From assembly GCA_036971715.1 (NCBI GenBank), contig JAVHJL010000007.1:620001-684000 (forward strand): a stretch of 64,000 nt of DNA, in the 5' to 3' direction. The position numbers and the translations under genes were made by a program. This document shows positions 13,632 through 27,600 of the stretch, in pieces. The notes beneath the pieces were generated by a model. The model worked only from the letters and a program-made list of their open reading frames with translations, made no database searches and was not told the DNA's origin. Position 1 is the first letter of the stretch; every line of letters begins with the position of its first letter. This DNA comes from Arthrobotrys musiformis (taxonomy: Eukaryota > Ascomycota > Orbiliomycetes > Orbiliales > Orbiliaceae).

Positions 13632-14130
13632 GGCCAATGTTGAGAAGTATGAGTATCGTGGCTTCGTGGATGAGAAGGCAAGCGGAAAGGAGAAGTAGAG
13701 AAGCGGTAGGCGTTTATATCGACGACGATAAAAGTAAGTGGGTGAGGCGTGGCGGTGTGTTTGTATCGACGCGTTATCGTGGAAGCCGGAGATAGAGGTG
13801 AGGATGGAGGTGTCGACGCAAATGGAGGTGTCGATGGAAGATGAAAGTGTCAAAGTCGCATTTCAGACTCCATGACGATCGAGTCCAGGGATCCCATCTG
13901 TGTTGTCGCGAGGTGATGAGCGCCAAGCGTCGTGCCAAGACTTGTTGCAGATTTGACGTCGAACCAACACTTTTCGGGACGAAGAAATGGAAAAAAATTA
14001 TTTGAATTGGTTCGTCGCAAAAAAAAAAAAAAAAGTAGACCCCGCTAGACATAGAGCTTTCTCTTCTATACATCGTTACTCGCTACAATCACCACCACAT
14101 CTACCTCCCTACCGATACCCTACAGAGCAA
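13632..14130. promoter_or_regulatory. Divergent promoter between SUS1 and RRB1
   Basis: A 499 bp gap separates the two start codons, which point away from each other, so both core promoters must lie within or overlap it. It contains a short A run near 14020. No specific factor site could be assigned. Confidence 0.6.
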
Positions 14131-15734
14131 ATGGCGAAAAGACCAAACGAATTCACAGAGGGCGACCTCGATAATCTCAAGAATGGCGAACGAGCGGGCA
14201 GTACTGCTAGATTGGGTGAAGCTACGACACCCGTGAAAGACGGCATGGGCGAGTTCGAGGACCCGTACGAAGATGAAATGGAGAGCGACGAGGATGTCGT
14301 CGAAGCCGGCACAGGTTCCGAAATGGAAGAAGACGAGGACGAGGACGAGGGTATACAATCATCTACCTCCCATACAAGCTATGAGCTTTGCTAATGCGGT
14401 TGATAAATAGCTATGGACGTCGATACAGAAGCATACCGGATATCGCGGCCCCAGGAGCCCCTAAAGGAAGACGAGGTGCTGGAAGCGGACCCGAGTGCTT
14501 TCCATTTACTACACAACATGGGAACAAAGTGGCCGTGTCTGTCGTTTGACGTCCTGCAGGACAGCTTGGGCGATAACCGACAGGCTTATCCAGCAACAGT
14601 ATTCCTCGTTACAGGAACCCAAGCTTCAAAACCCAAGGATAACGAAATAACAGTCATGAAACTGAGTGGACTCTCCAGGATGAAGCAAGGTAACCTCCTA
14701 ACCACCCAGTACCTTTACGCTACCCCCTCTAACAACAGGCACACAAACCAGATCCCGAAGACTCAGAAGACGAAGACGAAGATTCCGACGCAGACGAAGA
14801 CTCCGACCCCATCCTCGAATCCCGCCACATCCCTCTAACCACAACCACAAACCGTATCCGCACATCCCCCTTCTCCCTCCAAAATTACGAATACCTAACG
14901 GCAACAATGCTCGAAACCGGCTCCGTAAACATCTACAACATAACCCCACACCTAACATCCCTAGAATCCCCCGGCAACCCCGTCCCACCAGCTTCAAACC
15001 AACCGATAGCAAGTTTATCAATGCACAGAGGCGTGGAAGGTTACGCAATAGACTGGTCACCATTAATCCCCCAAGGCCGTCTCCTAACCGGTGACAACGC
15101 CGGTAAAATCTTCCACACAACCCGTACCGAATCCGGGAAATTCGTCGCCGACAACTCCCCATTCACAGGACACACCTCCAGCATCGAGGAAATCCAATGG
15201 TCTCCATCGGAACGTACAGTCTTCGCCTCCGCTTCGGCAGATGGAACCGTAAAAATCTGGGATGTGAGACAGAAGAATAAGAAGTTTGTGTTGAGTGTCG
15301 ACGTCAGCTCTTCGGATGTGAATGTGGCGAGCTGGAACCCTGGGACGCAACATCTACTCGCTACCGGGGCGGATGATGGTGTATGGGCTGTTTGGGATTT
15401 AAGAACCTTTTCGAGCGGTGGTGGGAACTCCAGCGCTGTCGCGAGCTTTACTTGGCATCAGCAGCCTATCACCAGCGTTGAATGGAATTCGAATGATGAT
15501 ACCGTTGTGGCAGTGGGGAGCGCTGATTCGACTGTTACGCTGTGGAATTTGGCCGTGGAGGAGGATACAGAAGAAGGTGGAAAGTCCGGGGAAGCAGGAG
15601 ATGCACCAGATCAGTTGATGTTTGAGCATTTCTGCGAAGGTGTAAGGGAAGTCCATTGGGTCAAGCAAATTCCCGGCATGGTAGTAGCCACCGGTGAGAA
15701 AGGATTCAGTGTCTTCAAGACCATCAGCGTATAA
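14131..15734 (+). CDS. RRB1: Ribosome-assembly WD-repeat chaperone Rrb1 (GRWD1)
   Basis: Predicted nucleolar WD40 protein that chaperones ribosomal protein Rpl3 for 60S assembly. Exons 14131-14350, 14411-14689 and 14752-15734 give about 493 residues. An acidic N-terminus (EMEEDEDEDE) precedes the family block LEADPSAFHLLHNMGTKWPC, then LSFDVLQDSLGDNRQAYPAT and LVTGTQASKPKDNEI. A second acidic stretch (DPEDSEDEDEDSD) leads into DPILESRHIPLTTTTNRIR. WD repeats follow, with clear cores at KIWDVR, AVWDLR and TLWNLA. Intron 2 must end at the AG at 14751. The earlier AG at 14738 has a better pyrimidine context but would shift the frame away from the family sequence. The identity is firm, and the exact ATG is likely but not proven. 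Confidence 0.93.
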
Positions 15735-16339
15735 ACGAATTATTAGAGTCGAACAAAGAGAATCTACAAGAAAATATTTGGGGCGTACAGTGCTATGTGC
15801 ATGCAGGAGTTTCTGGGAGGCAATCACCAAAAGTTACGTTATATATTATTATATATAGATTCAAATTCTTCCGTTCCGAATATAATTCTACATTAGAGAG
15901 CGTCCTATCTAGGTAAACGAAAACAAAGCTCGTGAGCTTGTAGTTGTAAGCTTGTCTTCCACAAGCTATATGTCGTGCTTTTTTTATGAGTGTCCGAAAA
16001 ATGCAAGAGAGATCTGGTAGGTAGGCAAGAAAGAAATGAACCAGACGCCGGTGCATGTGTGCTTCCCAAAACCCTCACAGCATCCCCTTGCAAACAAAAA
16101 AGAAAAACTAATCGTCTCTAAAAGGGAGAGAGACGTCTCAAACAAAGGAAAACGGCTAGCTAATCTTACACTCCCGACATGCTAACATGGAATTTGCAGC
16201 GCATATTCAATAAAAAATGGCGACAGATTATAACTCCATACAAACGCCCAAAGACCCCCATGTATTATTAGTATTTTTTATTTTAAAGTGGGAGAAAACC
16301 AAAGCCGTTCCCGAAATTGAAAAAAAAAAAAAAAGTCTA
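15735..16339. terminator. Convergent 3' region of RRB1 and palH
   Basis: A 605 bp gap between two converging genes. It is AT-rich with TATATTATTATATA near 15840 and an A run at about 16321-16334, and probably carries both 3' untranslated regions and polyadenylation signals. No gene is seen. Confidence 0.5.
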
Positions 16340-19300
16340 TTAGTCTTCTCTTGATTTACCTTTATTCTTCGTTATGCTTGGGTATTGTACTTCGTCCTCA
16401 TCGGCGCTGTGGTCTACGCCTTTAATACTCGCCATGGACGAGCCTTCCGCCTCTTCAGGTATCACCGTTGGGTCTAATGGACGCCCCAGGAGTTTTGTGG
16501 GAGCCGCACTCTTCGATGACACCGGTATATTTGGGCCTATGCCCTCCGGTTGGTGTGGTACTATCTGGTGTTGATGCGAATGTGAATGGGAGTGAGAATG
16601 CGAATGCGAGTGTGACTGCGAGTGTGTAGGACCTTGTATGTGATGACCGCCTTCATTCGGATTATACGGGCGCGGGTTCACAGGCGTCATTCTTACGCCG
16701 CCATTATTAGGGCTAGCCCGGTACTGCCAGGAGCCCGTAGATGACGTTCGAACGCTGCCACTAGGAGAAGCCGTAGAAGATCTAGTTACTGGTGGCGGAG
16801 GCGTGATGTTTTGTGTTCCACTGGCGCTGTGAGTGTGCATATGACGTCTTGGTGATACTGGTGGTCCCGCCGAACTCCCTTCTGGTAGGTCAAAGTCGAC
16901 AGAATGTCTAAGTCGAGACGCGGGCGATGCTGATGAGCGGTTTAGGGATTCTGTGCCGGGTGTAGCCCGCATACTCTTTTGGCTTGGATGTTGTTCAAAT
17001 CTGGTGACCATCACGTCGCTGGTGTTAGAGGGGCTACTCGATGTTCCCTCCGAGCTGCTTTGATTGCTACTGCCACCAGCGCGGATCCGCTCTAGCTCAC
17101 GGTTACGTGCGTCCTCCACGTCCTGCGGGTTTACCGGGCCGTTGCCTCGGGCTTGCGCGGGTATATATGTGATCGGGAATGGCTCGTGAGGTTTGACTCT
17201 ATCGGTAGAAGATTTCCGCTTCCAAATACTCTTGAAAAGGGATGATGAGGCCTGTTTTTGCTGTTCGCCTTCTGCATCTTCCTCGTACGACGGCTGAGGT
17301 TGTTGTGGCTGCGGCTGCTGCTCGTTGCCTTGGTCCGGTGGTGTTTGTCTTATATAAGCCGGCGAAGAGCGAAGAGAGCGACTTTGCACTTCCGGATCTA
17401 TCGAATGATGGTCTCCGAATGTGTCGTCCTCCGTTGAACTCTGTGCGGAAATATGGTTCGAAGGAGGATCAAAAGCAACCACTTCCTGACCAAGAGCCGA
17501 TTCATGTCTTGTATTGCCATCAGCAACATCTTCCGGTATCCTCTGCGCAGGCCAATTGGGCTTGCTTTCTTCCCCGCGACGGAACCATTTCAAAAACGCC
17601 AAACTTTTCCCGAGGCCTAAGGGTCCACGGGAACCCGAGCCTTCTGCTGAAAAGTCCTCGGGATTGAAAGGCGCTTGCCCTGTTCGATATGTATGGGAAA
17701 GGTTCTTTGATTGTCCGACACCCGGCGGGGATTCTGTTAACGGACGGCTGGTATCCGAAAATGTGATTGCCCGCCTTGGTCCACTGGTCCCCGTTTCATT
17801 AGAAGGGGTATTTGCAGGACTAATCACAAGGTCACTAATAGTGCTCGTCCCGCGACCCGTCTCTCGTGCTGACGACGTCGATCTGCTGACAGTACTGCTC
17901 GGTCGGGCTACTTGACTCGGCGGCGTTTGCGTCGGGTGTACTCTTATAACGTACGTTGTCGACCCAGAGGCGGCCATTGATAACGGCGGCGTTGGGCGCC
18001 CAGGTGAGTTATCGACGTGCTTTCCTTTCTTATGCGCCTCCGAATTCAAGATGTATCCCATCTTCTCGTCGGAATTCAACGGACGACCGAGGGCTCCTGA
18101 AGCGCCGCCGGCACCGCCCCCACCGCCAGGTCCATCCCCTTTATCGCTACGATTGCCGCCCCAATCGACTACTGTGCCCCCGATTCCCTGGAGCATCTCG
18201 TCTCCTTCAAAGACCTGACGGCCGAGTATACCAGCATGCATGGTCTGTTTTTCGAAATATTCTATCCTATCCGCCATTTCCCAAACTATAACACTGGCGG
18301 CACAGGCTCCGATCTATTGCCGTAATTAGCACAAATATATAAAGAATAGAAGGAAAAACAAAAACTCACCCATCTTACGAAATCACCCCAACCAGCAAGA
18401 TCTTGATTCGATATATCCACCACAAAGAATACAAGTGGAACAAATATCGTAGCCGTAGTGATCATCGCAATCAGCGGCATCGCAACTTTAGAAGTATCTC
18501 CCGCATACTTATGCCGGTTATGTATCGACCAAGGCATCATAACCGAGAACTGCCTGTGGCTAAACATATAATACAGCACACAGCAGGCATAAAGTAGCGA
18601 CAGAGCTATCTGTAAAAGATATGATAGAGCCGGTATTGCATCAAGAAAACTCTTCGGGGATCCCTTTTTGGAGAAAAAGTTATTGATGACGTTGAAGACC
18701 GTGTCCAGGACTATCAGAACGAGACCGGCCCATTTGATGACCAGTTTTTCGCGATGCCGGGGGAAAAGCCGTATGAGGGTTTGAACTTGCGCCAGGTATA
18801 AGAATGTGTCGGATATTACTCTCACTATCTGTATCTTAATTCCTTTGAGAATATGGTCCCGTATTTGAGCGCCATTCGAGTATCCATGCGCGTGTTGATA
18901 TTCCACAATTTCATTCAATTCAGCCCACGCTATAGTAAGCGATATGACAACAGTAAGAGTAGCCGCTTTTTGCAAAATGGGTCGTGATCCGGGAGGTGAT
19001 ATCAAGAGAATTATAAGCAGAATGTATGCAAGTACTGTAGTGCCGCCGATTGCGTAGGCCATAGGTATCGAGCCTAGTTGTTTGTGTTTAACAAGTTAGC
19101 CCATCGTTTTTCTTCCGAATAGGCAGCTCCAGCCAAAGAGTCCCTACATACTTGAATAGAACGGATCCCGCAGATCGGACTGCGGCACTCGAGGCCCCAG
19201 GCTACTATTGCTGTCGAGATAAGATAGTGTGTCGTTTATTAAACATATCGGGGTAAATGTGGCATCAGCTTCCAAGGTAATTGTGGTATTCGGTGCGATT

Positions 19301-19574
19301 TTAATGAGCCCAAGGGACGGAAGAATCTGTATATATATCGCCCAGCATCAGTATACACATTTTTTCTTCCGATATAATTCCCCCTATAGAATTCGGTCGA
19401 ACGTACGTAGGGTGTGCAAGAGGGGTCGTAGCCGCCGGCGGTTGAGGATTCCCGCCATATCGCCGCCGCCACGAACGGCGTAACACCCGGTAGAGAGACC
19501 GAACCAGTATGTGAGGGCGCGATGGATACCGAGCTGGTCCACAGAGTAGTCGGCGTAGGTGCTTGCAGCGCCAT
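16340..19574 (-). CDS. palH: Ambient-pH sensor PalH/Rim21
   Basis: Predicted seven-transmembrane plasma-membrane sensor that starts the PacC/Rim101 alkaline-pH signalling cascade, working with PalF arrestin and PalI. Exons on the minus strand: 19407-19574, 19152-19326, 18370-19073 and 16340-18313, giving about 1006 residues. Hallmarks in order: an extracellular N-terminus with CTPY and TFTPIC cysteines, DPFYSSSIPM leading into the first membrane span at about residue 120, LQKAATLTVVISLTIA, then GWGDFVRW joined to SVIVWEMADRIEYFEKQ, and GILGRQVFEGDEML just after the last span. The remaining ~630 residues are a disordered Ser/Pro-rich cytosolic tail, longer than usual. It carries a His-Ser alternating tract at about residues 911-930. 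All joins keep the frame and reproduce family blocks on both sides of each intron. The ATG at 19574 is the first suitable one. Confidence 0.93.
16571..16626 (-). repeat. His-Ser codon repeat in the palH tail
   Basis: Alternating histidine and serine codons encode about seven consecutive HS pairs, followed by HQHQ, within the C-terminal tail of PalH. The DNA repeat is imperfect at third codon positions, which argues for some constraint on the protein sequence rather than recent slippage. Confidence 0.85.
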
Positions 19575-22500
19575 ATCCTCGGTGGTGAAATCACGAATTA
19601 GGGGAGGGGTCCAGGGGTTGGTTCAGCATTTCTCTCCAGTTGCATCGATTCGTATGTAGACAAGAGACTCAATCCATGGTAGTCGGTGCTGGAAGATTTT
19701 GATAAGGATAATAATAGGTAGGTAAGGTGTGGGATCCTGCAGGTAACAAGGTGGTCGGAAGGAAGCGCGATGTCTTTCTGCAAAAGCGTGATGATCTGAT
19801 GGGGCAATTTTAGGGTCTGTGTGCCTGGACCAGAAATTCGAGTTCTTGGGGATTTCTTGTCCTGATTCTTGTTTTGCGCCAAGAGCATGCCTCAGCTCTG
19901 GGCAGGGAAAAAGGCCAGACGGGTATCTCTCCCAAATGCGGTCAACTTTATCAAGAACCGAAGGTAGCTGTGGTCCAGCCCGGCCCAAGTGCATACGTAT
20001 TTGGGAGGTCGGTTGTATCAACCGTGAGCGTGATCATAACGGCTGGTCAACTGTGAAGTTGTGCCGTGTGTCTAGACTTCACGATATTCGATCTCTCCTG
20101 CTTCACTTCACTTCACTTTTGACGACGATGCAGGTGTCAGATCACGTAGCAGGTTAACAATGCCTGCCTGCACGATATGTAACATTCAGCGCCTCAATGG
20201 CTCGTATCCGAAATACAAATCGGTCTCGGAGGTCTCACAAGTGTCCTATTCAATGTGGCGACAAAGTCAGCTGTCCTGCATCGCCATAAACGCCACCATG
20301 TATGTACGTCTGTAGTAGTATCAAAGGAAAAAGAGCTAGCACACTTGCATTCACTCACCATACATAGTCCTCAAAGCCCCACTTCGCCCAAAGCAATAGG
20401 CATATATGTATGTCATGTCGAAGCAAGACCAACCAATTCGCCTTTATCAGATTATCAGTCCATGCATCGGTACCAGGAATCCCATCCCGAACCCAAAAAT
20501 AATAAAAAAGATCCGATACCGCTAAGGAATAGTTAAACCCTCGGGAACAGTCCGTGTTCCCTATCGATAACGCATGAAGATGTAGGTAAGCGGTTTTTTT
20601 CGGTTCCAAGGAAAGCAAAGTTTATTTTTTTATTTTTTTATTTTTTCGGTTTCTTGATTCCGTTCCCATTCCCGTTGAAGTGCTGCGAGGGTCCGGTTGG
20701 TGCATAAGTATAGTACGGGTCCCTTTGCGGATTGGACTGGATCGAGGTTGCATGCTGTCATTGTTGCATGTTGGAATGTGGTCTGATATTGCGTAAAGCA
20801 GAGCAGCAGCAGTATTAGTTCTGCAGGCAAGGGCGAAAAAAAAAAAAAAAAAAAGAACCCGACTCCACCCCAACACGAAAATAAAGCAGCACCGTCGACG
20901 TAGCCTCACTTCACATAAACCAGGGCTCCATCAAAAAATTCCGTAAAAAATTCTCTCATGATTGATCAATTGGAATTGCCAGCTCACTCTTCTTTATCTA
21001 GAAATATTCTAGGGTCAAATAAACCTCTCATTTACGTATCTACAACTGAGATACGATGCAAGCTATATGCAGACTAATCCTCGAGTTCTCTATACCTCAA
21101 AAGCAGCGAAGCATCTAGAAACCACAATCCTCGAAAAGCAAGGCGATATCCATATGCTTTATAATTATATTGATAACTATCAAATCCAAGAAGTTCTAGA
21201 TATGGATTGCCGGCTTCTACCGTATCAGCCTCACAAATGAGAGACTGTCTCACAGAGCTCGTTCAGTCTAAAGGCCCAACCGTCCGATATATGCATCACG
21301 GAGCGGGGTAACCAAAATTCCCATGCATGGCATGCATATAAAGAAAATTTCACAATTTTTTACCCCTCCTCCGTTATCTGATCCGAGATCACAGGAGATT
21401 TCCTCGCAAGAAGGGTCCCTCTTATCTAATAGCCCGGGTTTTTTTTATTCCAGAACGCCACAGACTTTCAACGGCCCTACTAGATCGCACAATGTCTCTC
21501 GACCCCGCATTTCGATATCGTCTTAAAGATTGACGTCAAAAGGAGGGGCCCTTTATCGACGATAAAGAAAACATCGGATGAAAAGTAAAAAGGAAAAGAA
21601 AAAATCTTATTGCAGCAAGGATTAAACAAAAAAATCTCCGTAGGGCATGACCAGGAAAAAGGAATATTAGATCGATCATGCATGATGCTAAGATTAGATA
21701 AGGCTTTGGCCGAAGTGTTTTTTGATCTAAAAAAGGTTCAATACCCAAGATCGAAAAGGCGGTGTAAGGGCCGCGAGGGGATCTTGGGTCAGGCTCTCGT
21801 TTATCGTGATATGGAGGTGCATAGGTATATGTATGCTTGTGAAGCTTTAGCACTTGCATTACTTTTGCGCCGATGGCTGCCTTTTTTTCTTCTGTAGATG
21901 TGATCGTAAGAGTTTATATATATCGTCTATACGCCACATATTCAGACGGAGATATCTGCGGTACTCCAGAGTAACAACCTCTAGATTCAATCAAGATAAG
22001 CACAGTTCAACCAATACAGAATGCCCTCTCTCTCTCTCTATCTAGCACCCGGATTTCACATAGCAGCGGAGACCCAAGCCATATTTTGGCTATATCCCTA
22101 AAGGCTTGGAAGAGGCCATTTTACCCGTCACTTTGGGTACAAGAATTGCGAGTCCCCGTTACCCCAGATTTCGTAGACAAAGCCAGCCAGCCCATCCATG
22201 GCTGATAGATTATACCCGCTGATAGCCTATATAGTATATCCCGGCCATATGGAAAGCACTGCGGAATATTTGCTCGTTTTATGAGATATTTAGGGAGGAA
22301 AAACGTGGGTATCTTGATCTCGTATAGAAACCTTCTGAGGTCAAATTATACTCGACGGGAAAAACCATCGTGCCATTTTTTGCGTTGATTGTGGGACAAA
22401 ATGTTAACTTCGATTGCAGGCGTAAAAGTCCCAATTTTAGACGACCAAAACTTCCAATTCTTTCAACAGGCCTGCTCAATTGTATAGGATATACGTATGT

Positions 22501-24579
22501 CTACAAGGCCCCGCAGCCATCGTCTGCTACTTCCTTATCGATACTCCAACGCCACCTTCAACAGGCATTAACAAGCTTCAACAAGCCTGTGCATCCGAAT
22601 TTATGCAATAACTTACCAGGGGCTTGGAGCAAAAGCGAGAGAATTAAACTATATCGCCCTGTTTTCCTTCTTGCGCATGCATGTCAGTAACAAAAAAAAC
22701 CGAGGTCATAATTGATATCGTACGTATCACAAATTCCTTTTCACAGACCTTCCCACAAAAGAAAAATACACACGCACTGGGTTTCGTCTCGGACAGAATA
22801 ATTACTCGTTCGAATTGGGCGTTTCCTATAGTATCCTGCGTAGACTCTTTGTGGAGCCTTTTACCCCGGACTTCCCTTCATGCTTTCTGGAGACCGGGAA
22901 GGAGGGGGATTTTCGGGAACTATCTCCTGCAAACGAGTATCCGTGCTCAACCATCTTGTCTGGAAAAGCCCATCAGCTGACCGATTCGAAGCGATTAATC
23001 TATGCCCCTGTCACTGGCAAGTTCATGTAGTGGAGCCGTTTTTGTTCTCATAAGAGAGTAAAGTAAGTGTACAAGGCCGCATCATGCAGCAAGCAAGCTC
23101 CCACAGATCTTTCATGTATGGCTAGAAAAAGCGAGAGCGTGCAGTTTCCTTTTCTTTTCCAGAAAAATGCTACAAAAAGCCCACTGCATGATGCATTGGC
23201 TTTTTATCTTACCTTAAGTGGGGAACAAGAACAAGAGTATAGTGGTAGTAATAAGATAAAACGTAAAAGAGAAAAAAAAAAGGATTATTTGGCGCGAAAT
23301 CCGCCCAGTATTCTAAGGTTCCATGTGCGTGCCGTTCTATGCAAGTTTAAGCATGCAATAAAATGTGACACGGAGACCCGGCAAACTAACGAATTATTCT
23401 ATGTAACTAGAAGGTTTGGAAGGCCAAAATACGATTGCATACCCTCTGCACATACGAGCTTGCAGTATTTTAGCTTGGTTACTAGTAGATCTGATAGGTC
23501 GGACAATATTTCACGCACCTTTCCCTCTCTTTCTTGCACAAGGCTGCAAGTCGTATGCTGCAAAAGCAAGAGGGAGACAGAAAAAAAAGGAAGAAAAATG
23601 CACAGCAAAAGATGGACAAGCACCTCCGGCTCCAGCCGTCAAGGATTCGTCTGATTTTTCTGTTTGTCTTGGATTCGGAGATACTTTTTGAGGCTTCATC
23701 GGTTGATGCATTGCATATAGAGTTTTTTTTTTCCCTTCCTCGTTAGAGGCAGGTTGTTTTTTGACAACTCATTTGTCCCTCACGTATATGCAATGCAATG
23801 GTGTCAATACCATCGTATCGTATCAGTATCAGAATATCAGAGGCTCGGCTGACGGATCTGGGCAAGTCGATAAGCTAACGAGCGGGTGCTCAACAGTATT
23901 CTCCCAGGTTTCTCCGACAAAAAAGATTGACGGGCTAGCTGTTGGACTCTAGGAGCTAACAAACATGGCAATTCAATTCAAAAAAAAGTTGGGGGCTCAA
24001 GTGACTATAGCGAAGTAATGGGTTATAAAGTCCTTAGTAAGTAAGGTTTTTGTCGATAATAATAGTATAGCGTTTGATATTGAACTGTTTGTTTGAACCC
24101 GGGAGGGCACGTTTGTTGAACGAGCTGCAATGGCTGGGTCGAAAAAAATATTCCGGAACGCGTGATCAACTGCAGGCATGTCTAGGATTCAAGGGCAGGA
24201 CATCGATGCGAGCCTTATACCTCGAAATTATGTGGAAGGGCAAGCCCACCTACCAGATGTGGATCTGGGAAAGTGGGTAGTGCAGTCTGGACACTCGATT
24301 GTTTGGTCCTGCAGGGCACAACATGTTAACACCACCCAAAATCCTTAGCCTCCCTTCATCAAGCCAACCTAATAGTCATTGCGGCTGCACGATGATGAGA
24401 AATACATGAGAAATACATACAAAGCACGTAAGTACTTACCGTAGAAGAAAGGGAAAAGAAAAGAAAAAAGAAAAACGGTGGCATTCAAGCGAACTCGCCG
24501 GGAAAGGGTTGAAGGCAAATCGGACATCCTTATGCAGGGAATCGAGTAGTTCGTTGGGAAGTCAAAAAAAATTGTTCTA

Positions 24580-24584
<5 letters not shown>

Positions 24585-24611
<27 letters not shown>
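24585..24611. repeat. Poly-T run
   Basis: Twenty-seven consecutive T residues in the large gene-free interval. Confidence 0.9.
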
Positions 24612-24612
<1 letters not shown>

Positions 24613-27600
24613 GACAAAACCTGAATCGCAAAGAGATCCAAGAACTTGAACTATGGATCGACAGCCCCGAGAAGGCGTTCGAAAGAGATTTTGAAAAAAT
24701 CCACAAAACGATCCTCCGAAGCTCGAAGACCCACTCGTATGCAAGTTGAAAATCGTCGACAAGGTCGCCAACGATCGATTGCTGCTTTCGAGTTGTCTGA
24801 TCAGTTGTCCGACCAAGTTCTCTGGCAACTTCGTCTACAAGGATGCCCACCGTCGTTTTCTTTTTTCGAAAAAATCGAGTCCCAAGCTAGCTTAGTCCAA
24901 GTAGGCCGCGAATGTGGATCCCCACTTGTTTTTTTTCTCCCTGCTATATGTCAAAAGCAAGATTGGGAAACTAGAAACCTCCCTTTTCTTTTCGAAGTCT
25001 GTCCACCAACATGGATGATCAATTGTCCTTGAGCTCCGGCTCCACCGATTTATGGTCCAGTTACCCCCAAGGCCGAGTTAAACCGAACGATATATTGTAG
25101 AATTCGATATTGTTTGTTCCGTTCAATATAGTGGATCCGGTAGCGTGCGGGTTGAGAGTCTTTGGTATGGATTTCGTAGACATATGTATCAGTAAGGGAA
25201 AGAGAGAACTTCAGATCCGCTTATCATGATATCGATATTCGACAAATACTTTTGATTCATTTCAATTCCAACCTGTCAATGCCATCATTCCAACAGCAAT
25301 AGTAACTGCCAGCATGACCAACATGCATGGGGGAGAAGCACAATTCGGTTTGCCGCATAAAATGGCGAGCTTAGCTTACCGGCTGCTCCATGTCGCTCGC
25401 CTGGTTAAGTTGGATGTTCCCTGGTCGCTTTTTCGGCAGCCACTTTGGAATAGCGAGAAGTAAAGTACTGGTCAAAGACAGGCGGTTGCTGTTGCACGGG
25501 GGTTGCCGGCGACGGAGCTTGTTATCCGTCCAGCCCTGGTTAATAGCACAAAAAGGCTCTTCTTTTTGAGCACTATGATCTTTTTGACGATTATTGTTGG
25601 TTAAGGAAACTCTTCCCTTGATGGTGGTATATTGCGGGAAGTTGGGCTATAGGCTGTCAACTGGGTTCTTGCAACTTGGGTGGGCAGTTCCGCAGTTACA
25701 TGCGTGGCGTATATTGGGTTCATGTTCAATATCGTCGAGGTGAGTGACTCGGGATACGGAAAGACTCAAGATATTCAGTGTGGGAGCGCCGCAAGAAGAA
25801 GCGTTCACATGTACAGAATTGAACATGGCCATACGGACGAAGCTAGCAAAGAGAGCCTGCAGTTTTCTGCACTGCATCACACAACAACAGCCAAAAATTT
25901 ATTTCGGGTTTTAGTTCTTTTCTTTTCTTTTTGCTTTTCAATCATTGGAAAAGCAAAGTTGTGAATTGGGAAAGAGGAAGACGTGGTGTGAGGAAAGGAA
26001 TAAGGTGCAGGGGTGAAGATACGCAATATGTAGAACATCCAAAGGCACAAAAATGTGATGACGGGCTGACAGTTCAGAAAGTGGGTAGCTTGTGTCTGAG
26101 AATCGTCTCAGATTCAACTGAAAACGAAGCGATGGCATCGTCACAGGTACGGTTTAAGGCCGTCGCATTTCCATGAATATAAAGTAATCTCATGCAGTGT
26201 AGTGGAGTTATGAGGGGGATTGTACATGTAATGGAGATATGTATGTACAATCTGTAGAGCCCCTCCATGATCATTGCAAGTGCAAGTTGTAGGAAAGAGC
26301 AAAGATATATCCAAATATGGTGCTGTTGCCCGTGCTTGCCCACCTTAGCGAGCAGGGAAAGAAAAGCGTCAAAGGAAAGAGCGTCTCTCCCGGCCTTTTA
26401 TCGCATGCCTCTGTGCAGGTTTTCAACCTACCATGTTGGTGGGAGACCCGTGCGAACGGGCTAGGAGGATGTGCGTGTTTTTTTCTCGTCATACCAAGTT
26501 TAAATCCTGAGCTATCGTGAAGCGGGAAAGGTTCATCGGGGACCCTTGTTGATCTCTGTCTGCTGCAGCCAATCCACGTTCTTGAGGTCTTAGAAGTGGT
26601 GTATTAAAGACGCAGTTGGGGGTATGCCGGTAGACAGTATCGACGATGGGATGGTTTGTCTTGGGCGGTCATAAAATATGGAGGAACCAACTTTGCATAC
26701 CTGTGGCTATATCGAGTGACTCGTTTGAAATAGTTGAAGCCTTGATGGCGCTAATATTAAGCTGCCAAAGACGGATGAAGTTAAGAGAGGTTCGGGAGGC
26801 TTAACCGGTCGTGGTGGGCAAATACCATCGTTTCTTTTGGAGCCGAGTTACGATCATTGGCGATCTTGGGGGTGGCTCCGGCCGTTCAATGTTGGCTTTT
26901 TTTTCTTCTTTGTTTTTTTCGTTCTTGAGCTCTCTTTCTTGTCTTGCTTTCTCGGGATATGTAAGTAGGTACTAGCCTCCTTTGCCCAACGTTGAACAAT
27001 CGGGTACGGATTCGAATAAGATCATACGACGAGTTAAGTTATCGTGTCTTCGAACATGAATCTTTGCATTTCGACCGGTGAAAAAGGGAAAAACGTCAGC
27101 GCTTGGTGGATTCACCTCAAGCCAGAGTAAAAGGGCAAGACTTGATGCGCTGTATCTTGAAATAGGAACAGGCTAGTAGCTTGTCGATAGGAGAGAAATA
27201 AGATCCAGGGTGGCCATTGTCAGGTTCCCATTGCGCCTTTTAGACGGGCTGGCAGGCAGGCTTTCGTGAATCTGGGAGCAGGGATGGTACGACCTTTAGC
27301 GTCAATCGTTCTGGGCCCCACCCGCCACAATATGTGGGTATGGGATGTCTGTATGTAGGTTTGTATGTATGTACTATGTATGTATGTCTGGACAATGTAC
27401 ATGCAGCAGGAATAAGTACAGTACTTAGGAAGTACTTGATTTTTGCTAAGGTCTGACCGAATTATAGACTAATTCTGAAAAGAAACAAGACCCTTTATGA
27501 ATTCACGGCATCTTGCTTGCATTTACCATACATACAGCCATTCATATCCACAATATCGACTTGACCAGTGAATTCGAAGGCAGCAGACCAACCAACTTGC